A stretch of DNA of 64,000 nt from Roseiflexaceae bacterium (lineage in GTDB: Bacteria > Chloroflexota > Chloroflexia > Chloroflexales > Roseiflexaceae). The stretch's first letter is position 1, and each line of letters opens with the position of its first letter. The notes below the pieces were generated by a model that saw nothing but the letters and a program-made list of their open reading frames with translations, was not told the origin of the DNA and searched no databases. The DNA lies in NCBI GenBank assembly GCA_947450095.1, contig CANFUF010000001.1, positions 1 through 64,000 on the forward strand, given 5' to 3'. Positions 1 to 9,217 of the stretch are shown here, in pieces. The position numbers and the translations under genes are program-made.

Positions 1-707
1 CCCGCCAGATTGCGGTCACCAACACCCCTGGCGTCCTCAGCGAAAGCACCGCAGACCTGACATTTGCCCTAATCCTCGGCGTGATGCGGCGCATCAGCGA
101 ATCCGAGGCTTTTTTGCGGTCGGGCCAATGGGCGTATTGGAGCGCCACGTTGCTCCTCGGTAGCGAAGTGCATAGTCGCACCATCGGGATTGTGGGCATG
201 GGACGCATCGGCACGGCGGTAGCCCGCCGGGCCCGGGCATTCAATATGCGCGTGGTGTACACGGCCCGTAGCGTACATGCCGAGGCCGAGGCTCTTGGTG
301 CCGAGCGGGTTGATTTGGACGCGCTCCTGGCCCAATCCGACATCGTATCGCTCCATGTGCCCTACAATGCTGCCACCCATCACCTCATTAATGCCCAGCG
401 CCTGTCCCAAATGCAGCCCTCCGCATTTTTAATCAATACGGCCCGTGGCAGTGTGGTAGACGAGGCCGCCTTGGCCGATGCCTTGCATCGTGGCATCATC
501 GCAGGTGCCGGGATTGATGTATTTGAAGCCGAGCCCACCATCCACCCCCAATTGCTCAGCGCACCCAATACGTTGTTGTTGCCGCATATCGGTAGTGCAA
601 CACTACAAACCCGTAGTGCCATGGCGCGGATGGCGGCAGACAACATTTTGGCTTTTTTTGTGGGTAACCGTCCACCGCAATTAGTGAATCCGGAGTATTT
701 GGCGTGA
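1..707 (+). CDS. D-isomer-specific 2-hydroxyacid dehydrogenase, 5' partial
   Basis: NAD-dependent reductase of 2-keto acids such as glyoxylate or hydroxypyruvate; the exact substrate cannot be read from sequence. The open frame runs in from the window edge (first full codon at base 3), so the N-terminus is missing; about 235 residues remain. Visible are the nucleotide-binding motif GMGRIG, the catalytic Arg in NTARGS, the Glu in GIDVFEAEP and the His in LPHIGS, which together are diagnostic of the family. The stop codon overlaps the GTG start of the next gene, suggesting translational coupling. The family is certain; glyoxylate/hydroxypyruvate reductase is the likeliest subfamily. Confidence 0.9.
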   Translation, partial: RQIAVTNTPGVLSESTADLTFALILGVMRRISESEAFLRSGQWAYWSATLLLGSEVHSRTIGIVGMGRIGTAVARRARAFNMRVVYTARSVHAEAEALGAERVDLDALLAQSDIVSLHVPYNAATHHLINAQRLSQMQPSAFLINTARGSVVDEAALADALHRGIIAGAGIDVFEAEPTIHPQLLSAPNTLLLPHIGSATLQTRSAMARMAADNILAFFVGNRPPQLVNPEYLA

Positions 708-3073
708 ATCGTACCACTCTCTGGCGGATCGGCATCATGATTGTCGCTGCCACATGCATTATTTTGCAATTTCCACTTTTTTTTGTGGCGGTTGGCCAAC
801 GCATCGGCTACCTCTACCCGATTGATTACGGCGAAGGTCCATTGCTCCGCCAAGTGCAGTTTTTGGTGCAAGGCGGGTCAATTGCGGCGTTGTACGGTAA
901 TCCAGGCGCGCCACCCTACCTAGTGGTCAACTATCCGCCGTTGTATTTGCTGGTGACACGCCTGTTTGCCACGGTGACACCGGTACTATTTGCGGGGCGG
1001 CTGGTGTCGGCACTGGCAGGCATCGGGGCATTCATCGCCATCCGGTTGTTGGCAGACGACGACCGCGACGACGCCTATGCCAAGGCCCTACGCTGGCTGG
1101 TGGCCTGTACCTGGCTGGTGATCCCGATTGTGCGTGAGTGGAGCGGGGTGATGCGCGTCGATATGCTAGGCGTGGCGCTCGGATTAGTCGGGTTGCTCCT
1201 CGCCGTGCGGGGCAAACTGAGCTGGGGCACCATTCTCATCGTGCTCGGGTTATTATGCAAACCTACACTGATTGCCGCGCCCCTCGCATTGCTAGTGCTC
1301 TATGCCGGCACGCCGTGGCGCAGTAGCCTACGGGCCATCGCCAGCGGAGCGGTGGTACTGCTGGTCAGCGTGGTGGGGATTACCCTCGGCGGTGGACAAT
1401 TGTGGTTGCACCTCGTGCAATCCAACGCCAACGGCTGGGACGTCAATTTGGCCAAGGGCTTTTGGCGTGAAGCAGTGCAGGTCCATTGGCCATTGATGCT
1501 AGGGGCGTTCGCAATTGCCGGCGTTCATCTGCGCCACGGCAGACAGCTGTTGACCCCCGCCCATCGCATCACTACCATGGCCATTGCCTATACCATCGGA
1601 GGCCTGCTGGTGGGGGTGGGGATTGGCAAGGTGGGCGCCTATGCCAACTACTTCCTCGAATGGTACGCCGGCATGGTCTGGTTACTGACCATCGGGGTGG
1701 GTTGGTTATGGCAATTGCCCGACCGCAAACGCTGGTTGGCACCGGCGTTGCTGGCACTGTGTAGCGTGGGAGTGGCGCGTTATTATCCGTTGTGGAGCGA
1801 AACCTACCCCAAACCGTATGGCATGATCGAACAACAGCGCCCGGCCCGTTTGGTGGTAGGAAGTTACGGCGTGTGGCGCGATTTTGGCCGTGAAGGGCAG
1901 ATTTTGGCGGCCAATGCCGTCACCGCTCGTGATTTGACTAGTTTGATTCAGCAACACGGTGCACTAGTTTTTACCGATGTGCCGGGCATTGCCGCCCAAG
2001 CCGATGCAGTCGCCCCCATGCAAGTGTTTGAGCATCGCCAGTTGCTCGATAGTGGCTTGTGGGATCAACGCCCCACCCTGCGCCAATTGGCCAACGGCCA
2101 AATCCCCCTCGTCGTGCTCGATTATTTGGGCAACTGGATGACTCCCGAGAGTATCGCCCTCATTCGCACACGCTATGCCCAAAGTGGCTCACGAGGCAGT
2201 TTTGATATCTACCAACCGATTGCCGTCGGCGCGCCGCAAACCATCAATCAACCGTTGGGCGAATTGACGTTGTTGAGTAGCGCTTTGCCACCCCCCATCC
2301 AACGGGCAGCCTACGAGCCAGGCACAATATTACCAGTACTGTTGACCCTCCATGGCCAAGGCGACCAGACGACCCACCAAATCCATCTGGCGTTACGCGA
2401 TAGCAATGGGCAAACTTATGCCCGTAGTAGCCAAGCCTTGTTTGCTGGCGCCTTGACGGCAGCCGATCTGGCCACAGGGGATTTGCAGCACCTACAAGCG
2501 CTGGCAATCCCGTTATCGATTGGCGACGGGAGTTTTGTCATCACGGCTCAACTCGACGATACGCCGGCGGTGACGGCAGCCACCCTCACCATCCAAAAAG
2601 GACAAGGGCGGGTGATTGGCGATGCCGGGCAATTCGCGCCCGAGGCCTTTCTCCAATTTGTCAAAACGAATGGTGGCTACGCGCGCTGGGGTTGGCCCTT
2701 GATGCCGGCGATGCCGTTTGCCGACATGACCCTGCAATGCTGGCAAAACGGCTGCATCCAACGCCTGCCCGATGGCACCATCCAATCTGTACCACTCGGC
2801 GAATGGCTCCGGGCGGCGACAGCCCTCCTCCCGGCGGCGAGTGACATGGATAGCTACGAATTCACCCATGCCATTGCCATCGATGACCGCTTGGCGGGTG
2901 GCGAATACACTCTCGCCGATAGGGCACGCCAAGACGGTGCGACGACCATCTGGTTGCGCCGTGACGCCCTGTTGGTGTTTGAAAAAGACGACAGCGTCAC
3001 ACTTGGCGATGGCGGGGCCCGTGTCTTGCGCCTGCCCGGCATCCCCTACCGCTGGCCGGATCTGCCTAAATAA
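704..3073 (+). CDS. Multi-pass membrane protein with GT39/GT-C-like N-terminal half
   Basis: A 789-residue protein beginning at GTG 704, which overlaps the upstream stop. The first ~370 residues contain about ten hydrophobic segments. An early loop contains DYGEGP, followed by a Gly/Pro/Tyr-rich stretch, resembling polyprenyl-phosphate-sugar-dependent membrane glycosyltransferases (GT39/GT-C fold) in which the first loop carries the catalytic acid. The C-terminal ~400 residues look soluble and probably extracytoplasmic. I do not recognise a named family for the C-terminal half. A role in cell-surface glycosylation is inferred from topology only; the glycosyltransferase genes 2 kb downstream lie on the other strand. 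Confidence 0.6.
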   Translation: MNRTTLWRIGIMIVAATCIILQFPLFFVAVGQRIGYLYPIDYGEGPLLRQVQFLVQGGSIAALYGNPGAPPYLVVNYPPLYLLVTRLFATVTPVLFAGRLVSALAGIGAFIAIRLLADDDRDDAYAKALRWLVACTWLVIPIVREWSGVMRVDMLGVALGLVGLLLAVRGKLSWGTILIVLGLLCKPTLIAAPLALLVLYAGTPWRSSLRAIASGAVVLLVSVVGITLGGGQLWLHLVQSNANGWDVNLAKGFWREAVQVHWPLMLGAFAIAGVHLRHGRQLLTPAHRITTMAIAYTIGGLLVGVGIGKVGAYANYFLEWYAGMVWLLTIGVGWLWQLPDRKRWLAPALLALCSVGVARYYPLWSETYPKPYGMIEQQRPARLVVGSYGVWRDFGREGQILAANAVTARDLTSLIQQHGALVFTDVPGIAAQADAVAPMQVFEHRQLLDSGLWDQRPTLRQLANGQIPLVVLDYLGNWMTPESIALIRTRYAQSGSRGSFDIYQPIAVGAPQTINQPLGELTLLSSALPPPIQRAAYEPGTILPVLLTLHGQGDQTTHQIHLALRDSNGQTYARSSQALFAGALTAADLATGDLQHLQALAIPLSIGDGSFVITAQLDDTPAVTAATLTIQKGQGRVIGDAGQFAPEAFLQFVKTNGGYARWGWPLMPAMPFADMTLQCWQNGCIQRLPDGTIQSVPLGEWLRAATALLPAASDMDSYEFTHAIAIDDRLAGGEYTLADRARQDGATTIWLRRDALLVFEKDDSVTLGDGGARVLRLPGIPYRWPDLPK

Positions 3074-3090
3074 CCCGCTCGGCCCCGATG

Positions 3091-3126
3091 ACACCACTCG
3101 GCGATGATGCCGGGTGGTGTTTTTTG
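3091..3126 (+). terminator. Intrinsic terminator after the membrane protein gene
   Basis: A 12-bp stem (ACACCACTCGGC pairing with GCCGGGTGGTGT, one G-U pair) with a 6-nt loop is followed directly by TTTTTTGT. It separates the 1-3073 transcript from the pnuC promoter. Confidence 0.85.
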
Positions 3127-3150
3127 TGCCAAACTGCCCGAAAATCACGC

Positions 3151-3205
3151 TTTACAATACGACGTCTTTTTGGTATAGTGTTGTTAGTGTTTTTAATACA
3201 CTAAC
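3151..3205 (+). promoter_or_regulatory. pnuC-nadR promoter with overlapping palindromic operator
   Basis: A -35 box TTTACA (3151-3156) and -10 box TATAGT (3174-3179) are separated by exactly 17 bp. Immediately downstream, GTTAGTGT (3183-3190) and ACACTAAC (3198-3205) form a perfect inverted repeat with a 7-nt AT spacer. This covers the expected transcription start, where a repressor would block initiation. By context this is an NAD-status operator (NrtR- or NiaR-like control is known for such genes in other bacteria), but the regulator is not in the window. Confidence 0.7.
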
Positions 3206-3225
3206 TAAAAAGAAAGCGAGACACA

Positions 3226-3897
3226 ATGGAACTATTAACGGCGTTATTTAGTATCAACACGGTGGTCTACACGATTCTCGATTATCCACTGACATTAGTG
3301 GAGCTGATTGGGACGATTTTTGGGTTATGGAGTGTGCTGTTGGCGGCGCGGGCCAGTATCTGGAACTACCCGATTGGGATAATCAACATCATTTTCTTTT
3401 TTGCCACGTTCTACCAGGTGCAGTTATACGCCGACATGACGTTGCAGGTCTATTTTTTGCTCATCAGCATCTATGGCTGGTGGGTGTGGGCCAATCCCCG
3501 GCCAACCCAGATGGATGCACAACAGGAGCTGAAAATCACGCGCAACACGTGGCAAGTCAATCTCGGGATTGGCGTAGCGATAGTGATTGGGACAGGGATA
3601 TTGGGACTCTTTTTTGCGAATGTGCATCAATTGTTGCCCACATTGTTCCCCACGCCAGCGGCTTACCCCTATGCAGATTCGTTGGTGATGGCGATGAGCA
3701 TTGCAGCTATGTATTTGTTGTCAATCAAAAAATGGGAAAACTGGCTGATTTGGGTGGCGGTTGATACGTGTAGTATGGGGCTTTTTTATGGCAAAGGGAT
3801 TAAGCTGATTGCCCTCGAATACGTAGTGTTTTGGGCAATTGCGGCCTATGGTGGCTATCGCTGGTGGCAACAGATGCAGAAAGAGGAAGCCAAATGA
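3226..3897 (+). CDS. pnuC: PnuC-family nicotinamide riboside / NMN transporter
   Basis: A 223-residue integral membrane protein that brings in nicotinamide riboside by facilitated diffusion; phosphorylation inside the cell traps it. About seven hydrophobic helices are visible. Family hallmarks are the WNYPIGI segment in the second helix region and the WAYGGYRWW-type C-terminal end. The start has a purine-rich upstream stretch (GAAAGCGAGA). The stop codon overlaps the ATG of the nadR-like gene (ATGA), so importer and kinase/adenylyltransferase are translationally coupled. This supports nicotinamide riboside rather than another vitamin as substrate. Expression probably depends on the palindrome at 3183-3205. 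Confidence 0.92.
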   Translation: MELLTALFSINTVVYTILDYPLTLVELIGTIFGLWSVLLAARASIWNYPIGIINIIFFFATFYQVQLYADMTLQVYFLLISIYGWWVWANPRPTQMDAQQELKITRNTWQVNLGIGVAIVIGTGILGLFFANVHQLLPTLFPTPAAYPYADSLVMAMSIAAMYLLSIKKWENWLIWVAVDTCSMGLFYGKGIKLIALEYVVFWAIAAYGGYRWWQQMQKEEAK

Positions 3898-4886
3898 GCA
3901 AACGAATTGGCTTTACGCTGGGTAAATACGCGCCATTGCATGCTGGGCATCAATTGGTGATTGACACCGCCTTGGCCGAAATGGATGAAGTCATCGTGAT
4001 GATCTATGACGCCCCCGACACGACCTCGATTCCGCTGCCAATCCGCACCCAGTGGATCCGCGATTTGTACCCCACGGTCGAAATCGTCGAAGCGTGGGAT
4101 GGACCGACAGAGACCGGCTATACGCCAGAGATTATCGCCATGCATGACGCCTATATTTTGCAAAAAGTAGGGTCACGGGGCATTACGCATTTTTATTCGA
4201 GTGAACACTATGGTGAGCATGTGAGTGCGGCGCTAGGGGCAGTCAATCGCCAAGTCGACCCGCCCCGCATCATCAAGCCGATTTCGGCGACGATGATTCG
4301 TGATGATGCCTGGCGCCACCGCCACCTGATTGCGCCACGGGTCTATGCCGACTTAATTACGCGGGTCGTGTTGCTAGGGGCGCCATCGACGGGCAAATCG
4401 ACCTTGGCAGCCGCCTTGGCGCAGCATTTCCACACGGTATGGATGCCCGAATATGGGCGGGAGTATTGGGACAAACATCAACAGCACCGCCAGCTGAGCC
4501 ACCGTCAATTACTCGAAATCGCCAAGGGGCATATTGCTCGAGAAGACGCGTTGTGGGCGCAGGCCAATCGCTACTGCTTTGTCGATACCAATGCCCTCAC
4601 CACAGCGATGTTTTCGCAGTATTATCATGGTGCGGTGACACCAAAGCTCACAGCCTTGGCGGCCAATTGTGGCGGGCGCTACGACGTAACGTTGGTGTGT
4701 GGTGATGACATTCCGTATGACGACACGTGGGATCGGTCGGGGGAAGTGGCGCGGACTATTTTCCAAAAACAAATCATCGCCGACCTCACGATGCGCCACA
4801 TCCCGTTTCATCTCATCAGCGGCGACATCCCTACTCGGATAGCCCAAGTGGCGCAGATACTGGCACAACTCCCTGCACGCCCATAA
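3894..4886 (+). CDS. nadR: Bifunctional NadR-type NMN adenylyltransferase / ribosylnicotinamide kinase
   Basis: A 330-residue cytosolic enzyme that phosphorylates nicotinamide riboside and adenylylates NMN to make NAD. The N-terminal nucleotidyltransferase domain (residues ~1-150) carries GKYAPLHAGH (the HxGH signature) and the second motif ISATMIR. The C-terminal kinase domain starts at ~155 with the Walker A motif GAPSTGKST. Unlike E. coli NadR, there is no N-terminal helix-turn-helix, so it should not repress transcription itself. ATG 3894 is chosen because it overlaps the pnuC stop and begins right at the domain; the frame is open further upstream to 3831, but that lies inside pnuC. Confidence 0.92.
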   Translation: MSKRIGFTLGKYAPLHAGHQLVIDTALAEMDEVIVMIYDAPDTTSIPLPIRTQWIRDLYPTVEIVEAWDGPTETGYTPEIIAMHDAYILQKVGSRGITHFYSSEHYGEHVSAALGAVNRQVDPPRIIKPISATMIRDDAWRHRHLIAPRVYADLITRVVLLGAPSTGKSTLAAALAQHFHTVWMPEYGREYWDKHQQHRQLSHRQLLEIAKGHIAREDALWAQANRYCFVDTNALTTAMFSQYYHGAVTPKLTALAANCGGRYDVTLVCGDDIPYDDTWDRSGEVARTIFQKQIIADLTMRHIPFHLISGDIPTRIAQVAQILAQLPARP

Positions 4887-4922
4887 AAAAACCGGCATGA
4901 CCGTGGTAGCGGTCACACCGGT
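4887..4922. terminator. Bidirectional terminator between convergent genes
   Basis: The inverted repeat AACCGGnnTGACCG / CGGTCAnnCCGGTT, with an A-run on its left side, serves nadR on the plus strand and the glycosyltransferase on the minus strand. Confidence 0.75.
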
Positions 4923-4940
4923 TACCCACACGAGGGATTT

Positions 4941-5729
4941 TTATACTTTGGGGTCGTCGAGGTGGCGGTATTCACCACGCATCGCCAGCCAACGCACTTG
5001 CACGACGTCACGCAGGTTGCGGATGGCATCGCGAATGGGATCGACCTTGGTTTCGACGCCATAATGCCACACCACGGGTAATTCGGCCACGCGATAGCCC
5101 CGTGCCACTGCCAGGTAGATGATTTCCACATCAAACGCCGTCACCGCCGCCCCCTGGATGACGGGGGCATCAGCACCATAAATACGGGCGCGGTGAAAGA
5201 GGTCTTGGGCGACCACGGTACGAAAGGCCTTGAAGCCACATTGGGTGTCGTGGAAGTTACCCATCACAATCAAGCGTACGATGGTATTAAACACACGCCC
5301 CATCAAATGGCGGTGAAACGGTTCCCCTTCGCGGTGGGCCCCTTGGCCTTCACGAGAGCCAATCACGACGTCGTAGTGTTGTTGGGTAAAAAACGGCAAC
5401 ATGCGGTCCCATTCTTCGATGGGAACAGCCAAATCGGCGTCGCACAGGAGCACATAGCGTCCACGGGCGGCGAGTGCGCCAGCCCGCACCGCAAAGCCTT
5501 TACCACGATGATCGAGGGCCAGCAAACGCAATTGTGGCCATTGTTGGGCGGCAGTCTGGACAATCTGGGCGGTGTCATCGCTACTGCCATCATCGGCGAC
5601 GATGACTTCGGCGTCGAGTTGGGTATGCGACACGTAGGCTTGGACGGTTGCCAACGTCGCAGCAAGCCGCATATGTTCGTTATATGCGGGGATGACAATT
5701 GTCAAAAGCGGCTGATTCACTGTCGTCAT
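4941..5729 (-). CDS. Family 2 glycosyltransferase, dolichyl-phosphate-glucose synthase-like
   Basis: A 262-residue GT-A enzyme that transfers a sugar from a nucleotide sugar, probably to a lipid phosphate carrier. Motifs in order are IVIPAYNE at the N-terminus, VADDGSSDDT, the DADLAVP metal-binding triad at ~100, and GSREGQGAHR, all typical of ALG5-like enzymes (polyprenyl-phosphate glucosyltransferases). No C-terminal membrane anchor is present. ATG 5729 shares its A with the upstream stop (TGATG) and has GAGGA upstream, so it is preferred over the GTG one codon earlier. It is the last gene of a three-gene minus-strand operon with a second GT2 and an RmlD-like reductase. Confidence 0.88.
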   Translation of the reverse strand: MTTVNQPLLTIVIPAYNEHMRLAATLATVQAYVSHTQLDAEVIVADDGSSDDTAQIVQTAAQQWPQLRLLALDHRGKGFAVRAGALAARGRYVLLCDADLAVPIEEWDRMLPFFTQQHYDVVIGSREGQGAHREGEPFHRHLMGRVFNTIVRLIVMGNFHDTQCGFKAFRTVVAQDLFHRARIYGADAPVIQGAAVTAFDVEIIYLAVARGYRVAELPVVWHYGVETKVDPIRDAIRNLRDVVQVRWLAMRGEYRHLDDPKV

Positions 5730-6688
5730 CACACGTCCTCACTCCCCATCAACAACATCATCTTGGTGCCATCTACCTGTATAGGAATTTGCGTCCGTTT
5801 GGCTAAAAACTGCCCGATATGCCGCCAGGCTGCCAATTGGCCACGTAAGCGGGCCCGAGCTGCCTGCCCGCGAATATGCCACAGCGCATCAGCAAAAATC
5901 TGGATTTGGCGCCACAGCATAATCCAAATATAGCGCCCAAACAATGGCGCTGGGATATTTTTGAGCCAGACCAACGGGAAGTTACGCCCACAATAAAAAC
6001 TCGCCAGCGCACCCCCACCCGTGGCACTCAAGCGGTGATAGACAATCGCGGTTGGTACAAAAATCGTGCGCAAGCCGTGTAAGCGGGCGCGCAGATTTAA
6101 GTCGACATCTTCGCAATACATCCCCAAATCGCGATCAAACACCACCCCATCCACGGCCAATTGATTAAGCGCACTACGGCGATAGGCAGCAGCCCCCGCA
6201 CACGGTCCAAATACTTCTTGAGGTTGTTGGAATTGCGGGGCATCAGATTGCCAGACGCCACGGTTGCCTGGAATACCATCAATCCGATAAAAGTCACCGG
6301 CCGAGTGAATAATCGTGCGGCGATCAAACAGCATCAATTTGCTGGCGGCAAAGGCGTATTCAGGATGAGCTTCAAGGGCGCCGATTAATTCGGCCAGCCA
6401 GATTGGGGTGGCTTCGGTGTCGTTATTAAGCAACACGACATATTCGCCACTGGTTGCAGCAATGGCCGCATTACAGCCCGCCACAAAGCCTTGGTTGTGG
6501 GGCAATACGATGAGGTGTACATCGGGATAATTGGCGCGCACGAACGCGACCGAATCATCACTCGAGGCATCATCAACCACCGTCACCCGCATATCGGCGT
6601 GGCGCGTTTGGTGTTGCAGGGCGGCGAGACAGATTTCTAGGTGAGCGCGCCCATTATAATTTGGCACGATGACATCAATCATTGCCAC
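5729..6688 (-). CDS. Family 2 glycosyltransferase, rhamnosyltransferase-like
   Basis: A 319-residue GT2 enzyme. It shows VIVPNYNG at the N-terminus, VVDDASSDDS, the NNDTE metal-binding motif near 90, and a CEDVDLNLR motif near 195, which is the acidic ED motif of WbbL/RfbF-type rhamnosyl- and related transferases. The GTG at 6688 has AGGA six bases upstream; an ATG two codons in (6682) is the alternative start. Being next to an RmlD-like reductase suggests L-rhamnose or a related deoxysugar as donor. The acceptor is unknown. Confidence 0.87.
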   Translation of the reverse strand: MAMIDVIVPNYNGRAHLEICLAALQHQTRHADMRVTVVDDASSDDSVAFVRANYPDVHLIVLPHNQGFVAGCNAAIAATSGEYVVLLNNDTEATPIWLAELIGALEAHPEYAFAASKLMLFDRRTIIHSAGDFYRIDGIPGNRGVWQSDAPQFQQPQEVFGPCAGAAAYRRSALNQLAVDGVVFDRDLGMYCEDVDLNLRARLHGLRTIFVPTAIVYHRLSATGGGALASFYCGRNFPLVWLKNIPAPLFGRYIWIMLWRQIQIFADALWHIRGQAARARLRGQLAAWRHIGQFLAKRTQIPIQVDGTKMMLLMGSEDV

Positions 6689-6691
6689 GAC

Positions 6692-7525
6692 TCATCCTAC
6701 CGTTTCAACAAATGCCTGTACGGCGGCTTGCCACGGGCGCAAGCGAATGCCCATTGCCGCCCCCACATGATTGGCAAGCGGTGTATACAACGGCACCCGC
6801 CCAGGGCGCGGATAATCGGCCAGTGCCATCGGCTCGAGGGTGACATGATGGCGCCCGGCGGCAGTCAAGGCGGCTTGCGCCAAATCATACCGCGAGCACG
6901 ACCCTTCGTTGACCAAATGGTAGGTCCCATAGGCATCGGTGGTAATTAATTGTGCCAATGCCTGTGCCACATCGCCCGCGTGGGTAGGTGAGCCGATTTC
7001 GTCATTAACCATCCGCAATACAGGGCGGTCATTAGCGAGACGCAATACGGTACGGATAAAGTTCCGTTCACCACCAAACAGCCATGCCACCCGCACCACA
7101 TAGAGTCGATCAAGGATTTCACGAGCCGCTTGTTCACCGGCGTATTTGGAGCGGGCATACGGATTTATCGGATTGGCGCTGTCATATTCACCATAAGGGT
7201 GGGTCGCAGTACCATCAAATACTTCGTTGGTACTAATTGCGACCATGCGAGCATTGCTCCGGCGGGCCGCTTGGGCCACCCAACGAGTGCCTAAGGTATT
7301 GATGCGATAGGCCGTATCGGGATCTAGCGCACAGCCATCGACGTTGGTCATGGCGGCGGCATGAATAATCACTGCGGGGCGCAATGCCGCTATCACGTCA
7401 GCAGTTGCTGGTTGACTTAGTTCAATCTCGGCATGCCCCAAACCCACCACATCGTGGTGCGGTTGAAGGTGCGCCACCACGGCTCGTCCCAATTGGCCGT
7501 TGGCTCCGGTTACCACAATCCGCAT
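6692..7525 (-). CDS. rfbD: dTDP-4-dehydrorhamnose reductase (RmlD-like)
   Basis: A 277-residue extended-SDR enzyme catalysing the last step of dTDP-L-rhamnose synthesis, reducing dTDP-4-keto-rhamnose with NAD(P)H. It shows the Rossmann motif GANGQLG, AAAMTNVDGCA (substrate loop), STNEVFDG, and the catalytic YARSK (YxxxK). These are all RmlD features, and the length is close to the usual ~290. ATG 7525 (MRIVVTG) is chosen because GGTGGGG lies just upstream and it begins at the fold; the open frame reaches 7594. No rmlA, B or C is in view, so those genes must lie elsewhere if the rhamnose pathway is complete. Confidence 0.85.
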   Translation of the reverse strand: MRIVVTGANGQLGRAVVAHLQPHHDVVGLGHAEIELSQPATADVIAALRPAVIIHAAAMTNVDGCALDPDTAYRINTLGTRWVAQAARRSNARMVAISTNEVFDGTATHPYGEYDSANPINPYARSKYAGEQAAREILDRLYVVRVAWLFGGERNFIRTVLRLANDRPVLRMVNDEIGSPTHAGDVAQALAQLITTDAYGTYHLVNEGSCSRYDLAQAALTAAGRHHVTLEPMALADYPRPGRVPLYTPLANHVGAAMGIRLRPWQAAVQAFVETVG

Positions 7526-7646
7526 GACGTCCCCACCTGTCATAATTCTCTCGTTATGGTAGAGCAACATTCCCGATGCGTCAACATTAACCATACATTA
7601 TGCAACACAAAATATTCCGGCATAAACACCGAAAATAATTCGCCTA

Positions 7647-7655
7647 TGGTACTAT
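7647..7655 (+). promoter_or_regulatory. Extended -10 promoter candidate for the dipeptidase gene
   Basis: TGGTACTAT fits an extended -10 element (TGnTAnnnT); no convincing -35 is visible. It lies ~40 bp before the start codon in the divergent gap with rfbD. Confidence 0.4.
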
Positions 7656-7694
7656 GTATCCATCCAATAATTGGTTTTATCAAGGAGCATCGTC

Positions 7695-9062
7695 ATGGCC
7701 ACACACCATCTCCAAGCCCAAATCGACGCCTATATTGATGCCAATCTGCCCCATTTTATGACAATTTTGGGGGAATTATGTGCCATCCCCAGTGTGGCGG
7801 CCCAAGGCCACGGCATCGCGCCTTGTGCCCAACGAGTCGCTGAATTATTTGGCGAAGTGGGATTAACTGCACAGATTATGCCCACTGCCGGCAATCCGGT
7901 GGTCTATGCCCACAGCGATAGTGACCACGCCCATACCCTGCTTTGCTATAACCACTATGATGTCCAGCCAGCGGAGCCCTTTGAGCTCTGGAATTCACCA
8001 CCCTTCGAAATGACCCGGCGCGACGATTTGCTCATCGCTCGGGGCGTCGCCGACGACAAGGGTGAGTTAGTGAGTCGGATTGCGGCGATTGCCGCAGTAC
8101 GACATGTACTCGGTGAATTACCCGTCAACATCAAGTTCCTCGTCGAAGGCGAAGAAGAAATCGCCAGCCCCAATTTGGCACCGTTTATTTTGGCGAATCG
8201 TGACCTGCTCCAAGCCGATAGCTGTGTGTGGGAATTTGGCACGCACAATGGTGACGGCGAACCAGTAGCTTACCTCGGCTTGCGTGGGATTTGTTATCTC
8301 GAATTGTCGGTGGAAACGGCCAAAATCGACACCCATTCGGGCATTGCCGGCTCGATTTTGCCCAATGCAGCCTGGCGCTTGGTGTGGGCACTCAATACCC
8401 TCAAAGACCAAGACGAAAAAATCCAACTGCCCAATTTTTATCAAAACGTGATTGCCGCCACCGCCCGCGACATGGAATTACTGGCGGCGCTCCCTGATAG
8501 TGACGAAGAAATGCAAGAGTTGTTTGGCAATGCCTCGTTCTTGCACAACGCGCGGGGCGTCGAGTTGCGCCGGCGCGAGATTTTCGAGCCAACCTGTACG
8601 ATTTGTGGTATCACCACCGGCTATCAAGGGGCTGGCCAAAAAACCGTACTACCAGCGGCAGCCAGCGCCAAAGTCGACTTCCGGCTGGTACCCGACCAAC
8701 GCCCCGAAGACGTGGTGGCCCAGCTCCGCGCCCACTTCGATGCCAACGGCTTTGGTGACATCAAAATCACCGTGGTCGGTGCCGGGCGACCTGCCCGCAC
8801 CGACCCCGATCATCCCTTGGTACAGACCTTGGTTGATGCCGCCCACGACGTCTATGGCCGGGCCCCGCATATTTGGCCAATGTCGGGTGGATCTGGCCCC
8901 AATTATCTCTTTTCACACGAGCTCAATGTGCCGATTATTACGCTGGGGGTGGGGTATTCGGGGTCACGGGTGCATGCCCCCAACGAAAACATCCGCATCA
9001 GCGACTTTCGCAATGGCATTCGTCATATGGCGGCGTTGTTGTTGCGGCTCGGAAATGTCTAA
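7695..9062 (+). CDS. M20-family metallopeptidase (dipeptidase-like)
   Basis: A 455-residue cytosolic zinc peptidase of the ArgE/DapE/CNDP group. The first metal-binding His lies in a HYDVQP motif (~residue 95), the bridging Asp in GVADDKGE (~120), and the catalytic/metal Glu pair in EGEEE (~155). The MSGGSGP stretch near 395 matches the substrate-binding end of the catalytic domain. The dimerisation (lid) domain is in the usual middle position. The start is ATG 7695 with AAGGAG seven bases upstream; an in-frame codon at 7671 has no Shine-Dalgarno. It is transcribed alone and ends in a strong terminator. The natural substrate cannot be deduced. Confidence 0.9.
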   Translation: MATHHLQAQIDAYIDANLPHFMTILGELCAIPSVAAQGHGIAPCAQRVAELFGEVGLTAQIMPTAGNPVVYAHSDSDHAHTLLCYNHYDVQPAEPFELWNSPPFEMTRRDDLLIARGVADDKGELVSRIAAIAAVRHVLGELPVNIKFLVEGEEEIASPNLAPFILANRDLLQADSCVWEFGTHNGDGEPVAYLGLRGICYLELSVETAKIDTHSGIAGSILPNAAWRLVWALNTLKDQDEKIQLPNFYQNVIAATARDMELLAALPDSDEEMQELFGNASFLHNARGVELRRREIFEPTCTICGITTGYQGAGQKTVLPAAASAKVDFRLVPDQRPEDVVAQLRAHFDANGFGDIKITVVGAGRPARTDPDHPLVQTLVDAAHDVYGRAPHIWPMSGGSGPNYLFSHELNVPIITLGVGYSGSRVHAPNENIRISDFRNGIRHMAALLLRLGNV

Positions 9063-9090
9063 CCAAACGAAATATATCCCTCGATTCCAT

Positions 9091-9122
9091 CCCCGTGCTG
9101 ACAGTGTCAGCACGGGGTATTT
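9091..9122 (+). terminator. Terminator of the dipeptidase gene
   Basis: A perfect 12-bp stem, CCCCGTGCTGAC / GTCAGCACGGGG, with a 3-nt loop, followed by TATTTAT. Confidence 0.8.
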
Positions 9123-9217
9123 ATCAATATCGGGAGGTGGTTTCACCGCAACCTGTAATACTGGTGCCAAAAGAGGCGCAAACGCAATGTGTAGTCCACG
9201 ATACATCATAAAATCCG

